Shown: positions 36,756-45,769, counted from the stretch's first letter. The stretch: 64,000 bases of DNA from Leptospiraceae bacterium (GCA_016711485.1 JADJSX010000024.1:1-64000), one strand, 5' to 3'. Numbers and translations: made by a program. The notes: a model not told the origin generated them from the sequence alone.

Positions 36756-37625
36756 AGAAGAAATACAATATAAGCGGAAAATAATTCAGAATTATCTTGC
36801 TCCTGAATTTGGGGTTAAGGCTAGTTGCAAAGATCTGAACTGGGTCTGTCGTCTTATTACTATTCGTCAGACTTTAAAGAAAGGAAACGTGAAAGGGATT
36901 CTAAAATTGTCAAAAAAATTGAATCAATCATAGAGCTTCTTCCTCTTTCCGGATACCGAAGTTGCGCTTCCAAATTGAAAGAAACTATGCAGATCGGAAG
37001 GAACCGAGTGCAGAGATTAATGCGCGAAAATCAGCTAAATTGCAGGGCGAAAAAGGCATATTACTCTGGAAGCACAAATTCAAAACACCATTTACGAAAA
37101 TACTCAAACCTACTAATAGAAGCGGATATTCAAGAGTATCCAGTCATAGTTGGTGACGTAACTGCTTTCGATATAAAAGGTAAAAACCATTATTGTGCAC
37201 ATTTATTAGATTTAACAAATAGAGAGATTTTAGGAATATCTGTTTCTAGAATAAATAATACAGATCTTGTTTATCGAACTTTGGAACAAGCTATCAGTAA
37301 AAGAGATGACCTCTCTAAGTATATACATCACACTGATAGTGATGTTAGATATTGTTCCAGTAAATATATAAAACTTGTAGAGAAGTCCCAAATGAAAATC
37401 TCTATGTGTAGAGGCAATGCATATGAAAACGCACATTCAGAATCATTTAATAAAACTTTGAAGAGACAGGAAATTAATATTCATCAGTACAACTCCATAG
37501 AAGAAGCAGAAAAAAGTATTCTTGAATTTGCTGTAAAATATAATACTATTAGGCCACACTCTTCTTTAGGCTGGATATCTCCTCTTAAGTTTTCTAAAAA
37601 TAAATTAAATTTAATAAAAAAATGA
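36756..37625 (+). pseudogene. IS3-family transposase OrfB, frameshifted
   Basis: The DDE integrase subunit. The long open part starts near 36825 (TTG) and has the HTH_21 region (LPLSGYRSCASKL; GRNRVQRLMRENQL) and catalytic segments VGDVTAFD, HHTDSDVRYCSS and NAHSESFNKTLKRQE. The last holds the Glu. The expected N-terminus (NYLAPEFGVKASCKDL) lies just upstream but in the +1 frame, and would join LGLSSYYY if one base near 36838 were restored. OrfB is therefore probably inactive, though a shortened product from the TTG remains possible. Confidence 0.7.
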
Positions 37626-37732
37626 TTCCAAAAAAAGAGGTTCACTCCACTTCCCATGAAAGAAAAGAAAAAAGTAAGATTAATAAATCCTACTCTGGGA
37701 CGAAGTAGTTTGGCGACTTGACAAAGTCGCAC

Positions 37733-37895
37733 TAACTCACCTTACGCAAGGTGAGTCCAGTGTCCACTTGACGGTTGCACCTAGCGGTGGGCTTGCTGCC
37801 GCAGGCTATTGAATTTATTAATTCATTACTATTTTCTAATATTCTTAAATTAGGTTTCATTTTCGTAAATTTCCAATTTTGCGTAACATAAGTTA
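37733..37895. repeat. Dispersed structured repeat, copy 2
   Basis: Starts TAACTCACCTTACGC and ends GCGTAACATAAGTTA, so TAACT-N4-TTACGC is inverted at GCGTAA-N4-AGTTA. The left end is a perfect hairpin, CTCACCTT with AAGGTGAG. The middle has GGTTGCACC and a GGTGGGCTTGCTGCCGCAGGCTA-like block, in part shared with copy 3. The right half (TTAATTCATTA, CTAATATTCTTAAATTAG, TTTCATTTTCGTAAATTTCC) matches copy 1. It lies directly after the pyrC stop codon, minus strand. The IS3 element's right end is 1-2 nt to the left. Confidence 0.8.
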
Positions 37896-37901
37896 CTAAA
37901 A

Positions 37902-39149
37902 TTATTCCCTACTCAAAATTATTCCATTAAAATAAACAGCCTCAATCGAACCCGGAAAAGTATGATTTTCAAAAGGGGACCAACCTGATTTACTTTTTAC
38001 CATTTCCTTTTTGAAAGTCGTTGGTTTGGCTAAATTTAATATTGTAAAATTAGCAGAATATCCTTCTTCGATTTTTCCGAATCCTTTTCCAAATTGTTTA
38101 GGTAAATACCGATTTACAAATTCTCCTGGTTTATAGGCACAAGTTTCGGCAATTCGTTGTAAACTAACGTGTTCGTTTTTGATCAAATGCGTAACAAATA
38201 AAGCGTATGTATCTAATTGCGATATACCGCTAATTCCTTTGAGTTTTTCTTCTATCGAATGTGGCGCATGGTCTGTCGCTAAAAAATCAATCCAACCATC
38301 TTTGAATGCTTGGAGTAAAATAGTCTTATCTGCTTCGTATCTAAGTGGTGGATTCATTTGAAACCATTTGTGATTTTCCTCAGTCAAAACCGACCTATCA
38401 AAAAACAAATGAGTCGGAGTAACTTCGCAAGTCACTTTCACTCCACGTTTTTTAGCTGCGATAATTTTTTGTAAACCCTCCCCACTCGAATAATGGCAGA
38501 GTTTTCCGGTAAGATTGTATTTCTCAATTAAATAAAGGGCAAAATCAGTTGCTAAAATTTCTGCCTTGAGTGGTCTCCTGTCTTCGTGTGTAGGTTCAGT
38601 TTTTGAGACTTCTAAAATAATAGGATCCTCGCAGTGGAAACTTACATTTTCTCCCGCATAACGTTTAATTACTTCTTCTAATTCTTCGTTCGTTCTAAAA
38701 AATAACTCTCCAATAGAAGGTCCCATAAATGCTTTATAAGGAACCGGTTTACTCAAAGGACTAGTATTGGGTCCAATGCCTGCATAGATTGTAATTTGTA
38801 TTGGGGCTTTTTTGGTTAAAACTTTTTTATCCTCGTAACTTTTATCATCAATCGGAGGAATCGGATTATTAGGCATATCCGCTACATGAGTAACTCCCCC
38901 ATTTATAGCTGCGGCCGAGGCAGAAAGGAAATCTTCTTTGTAACAGTGCTTTCCACTAACGTCTTCTCTGGCGTGAATATGAATATCCCCAAAACCAGGG
39001 AAAATTAAACAATCCTGAGTATTGTAAAGTGCAGCGTCTTTATTTATTCCTTCTTTTACACTTGTAATAAGACCGTTTACTGAATCGTATTCAATAGTTC
39101 CAATGAATTCTTTTTCGTGTGTTATGATTTTTCCAGCAATAGAGGGCAT
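37902..39149 (-). CDS. pyrC: Dihydroorotase-like amidohydrolase
   Basis: Cyclises carbamoyl-aspartate to dihydroorotate in pyrimidine synthesis, 415 aa, class I-like. Metal ligands and motifs: GFGDIHIHAREDVSG (HxH near residue 56), YKAFMGPS near 139 (Lys for carboxylation), SFHCEDP near 170, CHYSSGEG near 219 and LATDHAPHSIEEK near 290 (catalytic Asp). NNP in DMPNNPIPP is typical of dihydroorotases. A related hydantoinase-type function cannot be excluded from sequence alone. It stands alone between repeat copy 2 and a structured spacer. Confidence 0.85.
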   Translation of the reverse strand: MPSIAGKIITHEKEFIGTIEYDSVNGLITSVKEGINKDAALYNTQDCLIFPGFGDIHIHAREDVSGKHCYKEDFLSASAAAINGGVTHVADMPNNPIPPIDDKSYEDKKVLTKKAPIQITIYAGIGPNTSPLSKPVPYKAFMGPSIGELFFRTNEELEEVIKRYAGENVSFHCEDPIILEVSKTEPTHEDRRPLKAEILATDFALYLIEKYNLTGKLCHYSSGEGLQKIIAAKKRGVKVTCEVTPTHLFFDRSVLTEENHKWFQMNPPLRYEADKTILLQAFKDGWIDFLATDHAPHSIEEKLKGISGISQLDTYALFVTHLIKNEHVSLQRIAETCAYKPGEFVNRYLPKQFGKGFGKIEEGYSANFTILNLAKPTTFKKEMVKSKSGWSPFENHTFPGSIEAVYFNGIILSRE

Positions 39150-39334
39150 AGTATTTTTCCTAAAAGAACACTCTCTACGACTTTCTTTTACTTCAAGTAT
39201 TTTTTATTACTCGGATTTTGAATCAAACATTAGCTCGATTCAAAGTTTGCGTACTTCTGAAAAGCTTGCCGGCGGCTTATAGGGCTTTCGCCCAAACCCA
39301 ATATTTGATAATTTTAAAAAACATATAGCCTATT
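39150..39334. other. Intergenic region with inverted repeats
   Basis: Contains TTGAATC and GATTCAA (39219-39244 region) separated by 12 nt, and a short hairpin GGGC-TTTC-GCCC near 39281. The segment CTTGCCGGCGGCTTAT faintly resembles the GCTTGCTGCCGCAGGCTAT block of the dispersed repeat, but the defining ends are missing. The pyrC promoter should be here on the minus strand. Confidence 0.35.
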
Positions 39335-39469
39335 TCAATTCTCATTAGAAATCTGGATGTTACTATTTCCAATCGACATTTTAATTACCGCTACATTCTC
39401 AACCGGTAATAGAAAAATATACCCAAACAAATCTTCCGCTTTTACGATGCGCCTAGAAGCCGGAGTCAT
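39335..39469 (-). CDS. Possible 44-aa protein coupled to the upstream lipoprotein gene
   Basis: ATG 39469 overlaps the stop codon of the lipoprotein gene (ATGA), with GGAAGAGGA just before it. The 44-codon frame reads TPASRRIVKAEDLFGYIFLL and VENVAVIKMSIGNSNIQ before a TGA at 39335. The mixed hydrophobic and charged pattern looks like a beta-rich coding sequence. It is either a translationally coupled small protein or the C-terminal part of the lipoprotein split by a frameshift. No family recognised. Confidence 0.4.
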   Translation of the reverse strand: MTPASRRIVKAEDLFGYIFLLPVENVAVIKMSIGNSNIQISNEN

Positions 39470-39954
39470 TCCTCTTCCAAAAACATCGGTGGCTCATCTA
39501 CTTCCTTTAGATTGTAGGTTATCGTTCGGTTATTGACTAAAAACATTCTTTCAAACAATAATTTAAACTCATTTATCTTTTGGTTTCCATTTTGAAACAA
39601 ATGATTATTAGCCTCATTACCTAAATTCTTGGATGTAATTAATTCAATGTACAGTAAATTTTGGGTATCTAAATTAGTAATCGCAGTTTGTATATCCTGA
39701 TGGCTAATATTCTTATTCCGAATCGAAACTAAATCTGAAATATCTCCTTTTTTCCCATGAAACGAATTTATATAAAATCGGCTGCCATACTTTTTCATAA
39801 GTTCAAATTCAGAACCCTTCAAAACTTTTAGCTCAATTATTGGTTTATTTCTCTCTTGTGAATTTGAGCTAGTGCATTGAACTTGGAATGCTATTAGTAA
39901 AATTATTACGTATATGAATTTGATTGCCATAATTAGTAACCTCAGTAGTTTCAA
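39466..39954 (-). CDS. Small lipoprotein of unknown function
   Basis: A 162-aa exported protein. The signal is MAIKFIYVIILLIAFQVQC with Cys27, and ATG 39930 (residue 9) may be the true start. The mature sequence is mixed alpha/beta: KPIIELKVLKGSEFELMKKYG, then a stretch near 90-130 resembling a small alpha-beta sandwich (LLYIELITSKNLGNEANNHL). It ends in an acidic tail (DEPPMFLEEE). Nothing identifies its function. A possible second small gene overlaps its stop codon. Confidence 0.6.
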   Translation of the reverse strand: MKLLRLLIMAIKFIYVIILLIAFQVQCTSSNSQERNKPIIELKVLKGSEFELMKKYGSRFYINSFHGKKGDISDLVSIRNKNISHQDIQTAITNLDTQNLLYIELITSKNLGNEANNHLFQNGNQKINEFKLLFERMFLVNNRTITYNLKEVDEPPMFLEEE

Positions 39955-40240
39955 ATTAAGATTGAAAAATGCAGTGTCAATATGAATCCTTAACCAGCCT
40001 AATATAGCAAATAGAAATTAGACGGAATTTAAGATATGGTATATATCATTATTACTATTAATGCTTATTATAAATTGTCTTGCCGCACGTTTGAGAGTGC
40101 AAAACTGCAATAGTATATCTGATATCACACCTTCTTTGAAAAACTGATAAAATAATTTCCAAATTAAAGGGAGTGGTATAAATTTTTACATTGAATTGAT
40201 AAATGCAGAAAAATAAAATTGTAAAAAAGGAGATTATTAC

Positions 40241-40681
40241 ATGAAACAATTTTTTATTATAGCCTTACTATTTGCATTTAACTTTTCTACGAGCATTTTT
40301 TCTCTCGATTGCCCGAAAGATATAACATTAACTTTTAGTTCGCCAAAAAAAAACGAGAAAGTCAACGGCGCAAAACAGAAAGTAACCTTAACGACCAATG
40401 CAAAAGGAGATTTTTTTTACCACTTAATTCAAACAAATCCGAGTGATACAAAAAAAACTCAGTATTTACAAAGTTCCGGCAAAGTAGAGGGAAATTCTTT
40501 TTCCAATTATGTATGGCTCGGGAATGAATCGAAAGGTAAAAATAGCAGTTTTGTAGTAACCGCAGTTCTAAGTACAAAGGAAATTAAAAAAGAAGGGAAG
40601 GTTGCGATTTGGAATGAAAAAACTTTAAATCCAAAGGAAACTTGTATCACAACTTCCCTAACTTTAAACAGAACTGAGTAA
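40241..40681 (+). CDS. Small exported beta-rich protein
   Basis: A 146-aa secreted protein: signal peptide MKQFFIIALLFAFNFSTSIF with likely cleavage near SIFS-LDC, preceded by an AAAAAAGGAG site at 40225-40235. The mature part looks like one immunoglobulin-like beta domain (LTFSSPKKNEKVNGAKQKVTL; GDFFYHLIQTNPS; SSFVVTAVLSTKEIKKEGKVAIW), with two Cys (DCPKD near the start and ETCITT near the end) placed to form a disulphide. No family recognised. Confidence 0.65.
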   Translation: MKQFFIIALLFAFNFSTSIFSLDCPKDITLTFSSPKKNEKVNGAKQKVTLTTNAKGDFFYHLIQTNPSDTKKTQYLQSSGKVEGNSFSNYVWLGNESKGKNSSFVVTAVLSTKEIKKEGKVAIWNEKTLNPKETCITTSLTLNRTE

Positions 40682-40683
40682 TT

Positions 40684-41901
40684 TTAGGAAAAATTATCTG
40701 ACATTACAACTTGGGACGAAGAAGTATTATCCGCAGAATTCTCCCAAGTTCCTCCAGCTCCTGCTCCTCCACTTTCTCCGCCACCAAAATCAGAGGGAGT
40801 TTGATTGGATTCATTCCAGTCTTTTAACACAGAGTCGGCAATAACGGCTTCGTCAAAGGATGAATCAGAACTTGATGGATCCATATAACTCATTCCCATT
40901 GAAGTTAAATAAATATTATCCCCACTTACTTCTCTATGTTTAAAATACTTTTTCATGTATTCATCATCGCCCGAAAGTGTTATATATAATCCATTCTGAT
41001 CCTTGTGAACAATTTGTTTTGTTTTAGCTGTAAAATCCTGAATTCGCTTTAAGTATTGTCGTTTATCAATGTCTCCATGCCAGATATGATATAAATCTCC
41101 ACTTACATAACCAACCTTTCCCTGTATTAATTTATAAAATCTTTTAGACCATTTCAATACTTCATCTAAATTATCCGTGAATGATTTTGTTATACAACTA
41201 TGTGGGATTTGACCAGTTGCTGCATGTGCGATTATGTGATCAGCTCCTCCAATCAAAGCTCGATCGTATAACGGTATTCTTTCCAAAATTTCCCGTCTTG
41301 CACCCCATGCAAATCCAACATGTCCATGGATATTATAGATGTCATTTTGAGATTTTGTCAGTGATGCAGTTTTATAATTTGCAGAGAAACTTCTCCAAAT
41401 TCTACGGTTTACATATTTTTCATCAAATACTCTACTTCTAAATTTCTCTACATCAAAAGATGGTTCGCTTTCATCTCGTTCCAAATGAATACAATACTCA
41501 AAAGGTTGAATAATATTCTCTCTCTGCAACACTTCAACTCCTTCTATAATCCAATTTGGATTTGTAAAAAGTATATCAGCATCTACCCAAAAAATATATT
41601 TATATTGATTCGGCAAATACTCAGAAATTATTTTATTCAAAAGTGCTTCTTTGTGCCAAAGTAAGTTTTCCGTATAAACACGTTTGATATTTTCATTTTC
41701 GGGTAATTGCGGTTTTGCGTCACCAATGACACATTCAATAATACAATGATTCACACTTTGAATAGATTCAAAAAATCGGTTAAATGCTTTTAGACGATAT
41801 GGCGAATTTTGAGGATTAAAAAAACAGGAAATTACTACGGCTTCCGAATGTGATTTGTATTTGGTTGTTATACCAAAGATTTTTTTTAAAAATTGTATCA
41901 T
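40684..41901 (-). CDS. Glycosyltransferase-like protein with Gly-rich tail
   Basis: A 405-aa protein whose first 300 residues look like a GT-A glycosyltransferase: a start strand VVISCFFNPQNSPYR, a DxD-type motif in YIFWVDADILFTNPNW near residue 112, and a later acceptor region (HGHVGFAWGARREIL; GGADHIIAHAATG). The C-terminal 60 residues are Ser/Gly/Asp-rich, ending with FGGGESGGAGAGGTWENS, similar to the Gly-rich tails of TPM-domain proteins. No membrane segment or signal is seen. The sugar and acceptor are unknown. Confidence 0.6.
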   Translation of the reverse strand: MIQFLKKIFGITTKYKSHSEAVVISCFFNPQNSPYRLKAFNRFFESIQSVNHCIIECVIGDAKPQLPENENIKRVYTENLLWHKEALLNKIISEYLPNQYKYIFWVDADILFTNPNWIIEGVEVLQRENIIQPFEYCIHLERDESEPSFDVEKFRSRVFDEKYVNRRIWRSFSANYKTASLTKSQNDIYNIHGHVGFAWGARREILERIPLYDRALIGGADHIIAHAATGQIPHSCITKSFTDNLDEVLKWSKRFYKLIQGKVGYVSGDLYHIWHGDIDKRQYLKRIQDFTAKTKQIVHKDQNGLYITLSGDDEYMKKYFKHREVSGDNIYLTSMGMSYMDPSSSDSSFDEAVIADSVLKDWNESNQTPSDFGGGESGGAGAGGTWENSADNTSSSQVVMSDNFS

Positions 41902-41923
41902 GGTTAGTTGTATTTCCTAATTT

Positions 41924-44143
41924 TTATTTAATAAACTCAACACTATACGGTGTTTTATCTTGCGTCAATTTTAATTTTATTAATTTGATTTCGCTATTGG
42001 TTGACGGAGGATCTAAATATTTATAGTAATCAGCTTGAACTATTTCTTTTTTTGAATTTATATATTCTTTTTTTTCAACACATTCGTCTGGGTCTAATGT
42101 AATTTTAATACAAAGTGGATTATAAGACGTTATTTCCTTAGCATACGGAATTCCATTTACGATGTCTCTATTTATAAGATTATTTTTTTTGTTCAAATAT
42201 GTGATTGCAGTATTACAACTAAAATCGGATGAAACTGATTTACAATTGCCATCATAACCATATTGAATTTTTCTTTTTAATGCTCCTTTTTTCCCATAAT
42301 GTTCTTCTTCTACTATTTCACCAAATTTATCATAACGAAATTTATATTTAGATATCCCATTCTGATTTTTTCGAAGTTGTAATTTTTTATCATAATAAGC
42401 CTCAGTAATTATATTTCCTTGATCATCGAATTCTCTACTTTTTTTGGCATAACTATGAGTATCCTCATTGTTTATCTTTGCATTAAAAAGTTTTTCTTGT
42501 TCGTCATAATATTCTTCTAAACTAGTACATTCATACCTATTCTTTTTTATCCGTAAACAATTATCGTTGTATCTAAAAACCATACGAGCAATTCCATCAG
42601 GATTCGCTTTTAGTTTTCCATCAACTCCAAGTGTTTCCTCTAACGTTGTAAATTTTTCATGGTCGTAAGTATATTTATAAATCGCAATCCCATTGGTATC
42701 TTCGATTAAATTTCCATTAATGTCTTGGTTTTCCTTCTTAATTAATTTCTCTTTTTCAAAATGGTAAATTGTTTTAAAATCAAAGTTCCCATTTATATTA
42801 TAATTTTCTACGTTAGTTTTAAAACCTTCTTTATCAAAATCTGCTTTTGTGATTAAAATTTTACTTTTCCCATTTTTTTTAGAATCATATATTTCTTTCC
42901 ATGCGGTACAATAATTTGGTGATTCCATACTTGCTTTACCGGTTCGGACGCAATTTTCATCATAAATCGCCTTATATTTTAATTTTAATTTTTTATCATA
43001 AACTTCAATAAGCGTTCTACAATGTTGGGTTTTATTTCCTTTATCTAGACACTCTTGATTGTAGGCATATATATATTTAGCCCCTCCAGAAGAGTCTTCT
43101 ATCAAATTATTTTTAGAATTATAAAATTCTCTTAGAATTTCATTTCCTTTTATATCAAAGTTAGATTTTTTTTTGGCGTATGCTCCTAGTTCTAGAGAAT
43201 AATCAATACACCCAAACGTAAATCTTTCTGTTATATCACTTAATTTTCCATTTTGATCATAATTCTCTTCTTGGCTTATACATTTTTCTGAAACTTTTTT
43301 TTCTTTTAGACAATTCAAATCATATGTGATCGTTTTTTTTCCATAATTCAATACCTCCAACTCACTCTTTTTTTTATCAGATTGTAAACGATTTAAATAT
43401 TCATAGAGAATAATACAACCTTGCGGTTTATTAGTTAACTCTATACATTTATAATCGTAAGCATAAATGGCTTTTTGTTTTATCTTTCCAAATTTATCAT
43501 AAATCTCATATAAATTCAAATTGCCCATTAAATCAAAAGTTCTAAATATCTTCGCATTACCATCCTTATCCGCAGTCAGTTTATTTTTTTTATTTAAACG
43601 TTTTTCTAACTTTTTACAATCTGATATTTTTCTATTTTCATTCTTGAGGCATGTAATATCAAATTCTGTTTTGTATTTATGGATACCGTCTTCATTTTCT
43701 ATTGGTTTATCTTCTTTATCAAAAAAAACAATCTCCTTGGCGCACGATTCATCTTTTCTAAGCTGAGAACAATCTGAATCGTATAGAATAGTTGTTTTAG
43801 AAGATGGATTATAATTTACGTCAAAAGTTTGTATTTTTTCTACTAACCCAAATGAATTATAATTACGTTTTTCAATTGCAAGCCCAGGCTCTGACTCTAT
43901 TAAATCTCCTTCTGAGTTTAAGTATTCTGATTGTAAAAGATTTCCATTTAAATCATATAAATCTCTTCTGAATCCTGTCTCAATCGGAAGAACAAGTTTT
44001 AATTTATTATTTTCTAAAAAATGAAAGCCTATATCAAAGCCCTTCCGATTCTTTGGAGTTTTACTAAAACTAGAAATGGTGGATTCCGAGGTAAGAAAAT
44101 TCAGACTTAAAAAAAGCAAAATTATAAATGGAGTATACTTCAT
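41924..44143 (-). CDS. Exported YD/RHS-like repeat protein
   Basis: A 739-aa protein with a signal peptide (MKYTPFIILLFLSLNFLTS) and about a dozen imperfect tandem repeats of 45-55 residues. Each has a FDxxGNxxxxExYDKxxK core and many are followed by YxYDxxC and a second Cys 8-10 residues later, as in YAYDYKCIELTNKPQGC. The pattern resembles YD repeats of Rhs proteins, but there is no toxin-like C-terminus; the sequence ends in a short acidic and hydrophobic tail. The Cys pairs suggest disulphide-stabilised periplasmic or surface repeats. Function unknown. Confidence 0.55.
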   Translation of the reverse strand: MKYTPFIILLFLSLNFLTSESTISSFSKTPKNRKGFDIGFHFLENNKLKLVLPIETGFRRDLYDLNGNLLQSEYLNSEGDLIESEPGLAIEKRNYNSFGLVEKIQTFDVNYNPSSKTTILYDSDCSQLRKDESCAKEIVFFDKEDKPIENEDGIHKYKTEFDITCLKNENRKISDCKKLEKRLNKKNKLTADKDGNAKIFRTFDLMGNLNLYEIYDKFGKIKQKAIYAYDYKCIELTNKPQGCIILYEYLNRLQSDKKKSELEVLNYGKKTITYDLNCLKEKKVSEKCISQEENYDQNGKLSDITERFTFGCIDYSLELGAYAKKKSNFDIKGNEILREFYNSKNNLIEDSSGGAKYIYAYNQECLDKGNKTQHCRTLIEVYDKKLKLKYKAIYDENCVRTGKASMESPNYCTAWKEIYDSKKNGKSKILITKADFDKEGFKTNVENYNINGNFDFKTIYHFEKEKLIKKENQDINGNLIEDTNGIAIYKYTYDHEKFTTLEETLGVDGKLKANPDGIARMVFRYNDNCLRIKKNRYECTSLEEYYDEQEKLFNAKINNEDTHSYAKKSREFDDQGNIITEAYYDKKLQLRKNQNGISKYKFRYDKFGEIVEEEHYGKKGALKRKIQYGYDGNCKSVSSDFSCNTAITYLNKKNNLINRDIVNGIPYAKEITSYNPLCIKITLDPDECVEKKEYINSKKEIVQADYYKYLDPPSTNSEIKLIKLKLTQDKTPYSVEFIK

Positions 44144-44215
44144 ATTTTTAGTATCGTCAATTTCATTTTATTGCTATTCAAAATAGCTTAGTCACACATA
44201 TTTGAATCTAATCCA

Positions 44216-45769
44216 ATGTATAAACTCTTCCTTTACAAAAATTACTCCAAACAAAACTTCAACTTACCTGAAATTCAAATCCCAAAAGAAAGGGCGACGG
44301 TTCTAACAAAGTCTAGGTTTATGGTTGGTTTAAAATGTGATTTATTATTATGGAATCAGTATCATTCTGAGAATACTCTACATTATACTCCCAAAAATGA
44401 AAGTAACCTTCATAGAATGAATATACAAAATAATTCAGTTCTATTGTCTGCTCATACACTTTATGCAAATGGCTCAGAAATTCCCAAAAATTTAAATATG
44501 TATCACTCTCATAAAGTAACTCAAAAACTAATTAAAGAAAGACAGATTATCTATAATGCATGTTTTTTAAGTACTGAGTTTTTTTCAAAAACAGATATTT
44601 TAATTCCTTCGGAAATCGACGATTCTTGGGAAATCATCGAAGTTAAGTCTTCCATAAATATTAAAAGAGATAATATAAAGGATTTATTATTTCAACGACA
44701 TGTAGCTGAACTCTGTGGGATCACAATTAATAATTGCTCCATTTTAAATGTAAATCCAGAATACATTTATGATGGAACCTTTGATATAAACCAATTTTTT
44801 ATCAAAACAAATTTATTAGAAAAAATGAAATATGCTCAAGAAGAATTTTTATATCAAATCAGTTATCTGAAAGGTTTAATTCATAAACAAGAAAGTCCGT
44901 CCATAACCCCAAAATATTCTTGTTCTAGTCCCAAAAATTGTAATTTAAAAACTTGTTGGCATGAACTAGGCGAAGGAGATATTTTTAACTTAAGGGAAGG
45001 TGGAGAATTAGTATCCAAACTATATAAATCAGGTGTACGCTATTTAAAAGATATTCCGGATAATACCGAATTATCCTTTTCTCAGAAAATTCAAATTGAA
45101 GCTGAAATAACTAAAAATCCCTATTTGGAAGAAGTCAAACTTAAACATTTTACCGACTCATTAAAGTTCCCTTTTTATTTTCTGGACTTTGAAACGGTTA
45201 ATCCTGCTTTACCTCTCTATATAAAAACAAAACCTTATCAGCATATTCCATTTTTATATTCACTCCATATTCAAGAGAATATGGATTCACAAATACAACA
45301 CTTCAGTTTCATTGATTCAGGAGAAGATGATCCTAGAAAAAAAATTCTAGAAGACTTATCAAAACTAATCAAACCGGATGGAACAATTATTTGTTACAAT
45401 GATACATTTGAAAAAAGATGTTTAAGAGAATCAGTAAATTTGTTTCCAGAATATTCAGATTGGTATTCTTCTATCGTTGAAAATTTTAAAGATTTATCTG
45501 ATCCATTTAAATATTTTTACTATTACAATCCATTACAAAAAGGAAGCGCATCACTAAAGGCAGTTTTACCTGCGTTAACCGGTCTAGACTATAAGGAATT
45601 AGGAATAAACGATGGAAATATGGCTAATTTAGAATTTCTTCGTGCCAAAACAATGAATCTTTCTAAAGAAGAAATAGAAGGAATTCACCAACTTCTAATA
45701 GAATACTGTAAAATGGATACTTACGCAATGTTCAAAATTGTGGAAGCGTTAATGAAATTAATTTATTAG
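44216..45769 (+). CDS. DUF2779 protein: Cas4-like nuclease joined to a DEDD-type exonuclease domain
   Basis: A 517-aa protein of the DUF2779 family. The N-terminal half looks like a RecB/Cas4-type nuclease: SRFMVGLKCDLLLW (C41), IIEVKSS near residue 140 (the E-x-K of the PD-(D/E)XK core) and a Cys cluster C236-x5-C242-x4-C247, so four Cys could bind an iron-sulphur cluster. The C-terminal half has FLDFET (D324, E326), TIICYNDTFEKR and EYCKMDTYAM, the layout of DnaQ-like exonucleases. It probably cuts or resects DNA; a role in repair or defence is open. No CRISPR array is nearby. Confidence 0.75.
   Translation: MYKLFLYKNYSKQNFNLPEIQIPKERATVLTKSRFMVGLKCDLLLWNQYHSENTLHYTPKNESNLHRMNIQNNSVLLSAHTLYANGSEIPKNLNMYHSHKVTQKLIKERQIIYNACFLSTEFFSKTDILIPSEIDDSWEIIEVKSSINIKRDNIKDLLFQRHVAELCGITINNCSILNVNPEYIYDGTFDINQFFIKTNLLEKMKYAQEEFLYQISYLKGLIHKQESPSITPKYSCSSPKNCNLKTCWHELGEGDIFNLREGGELVSKLYKSGVRYLKDIPDNTELSFSQKIQIEAEITKNPYLEEVKLKHFTDSLKFPFYFLDFETVNPALPLYIKTKPYQHIPFLYSLHIQENMDSQIQHFSFIDSGEDDPRKKILEDLSKLIKPDGTIICYNDTFEKRCLRESVNLFPEYSDWYSSIVENFKDLSDPFKYFYYYNPLQKGSASLKAVLPALTGLDYKELGINDGNMANLEFLRAKTMNLSKEEIEGIHQLLIEYCKMDTYAMFKIVEALMKLIY

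Larger units (their letters stand above)
36217..37731 (+). mobile_element. IS3-family insertion sequence, 1515 bp, probably inactive
   Basis: The left end TGCTACTTTGTCAAGTTGGC (36217) matches, inverted, the right end GGCGACTTGACAAAGTCGCA (to 37731). The ends are TG...CA as in IS3 elements. CTAA occurs directly outside both ends (36213-36216 and 37732-37735), a 4-bp target duplication. Inside are orfA and orfB of the IS3 type, but the frames are disrupted. About 270 nt precede orfA, longer than usual. The right end abuts dispersed repeat copy 2, so the element landed at the repeat's left edge. Confidence 0.85.

Noticed and set aside
39219..39300. Fourth copy of the dispersed repeat
   Set aside because: A CTTGCCGGCGGCTTAT segment is similar to an internal block, but the defining TTACGC and GCGTAA ends are absent.
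44216..45769. CRISPR-associated Cas4 gene
   Set aside because: Cas4-like motifs are present, but the protein is a DUF2779 fusion and there are no repeats, spacers or other cas genes in the window.
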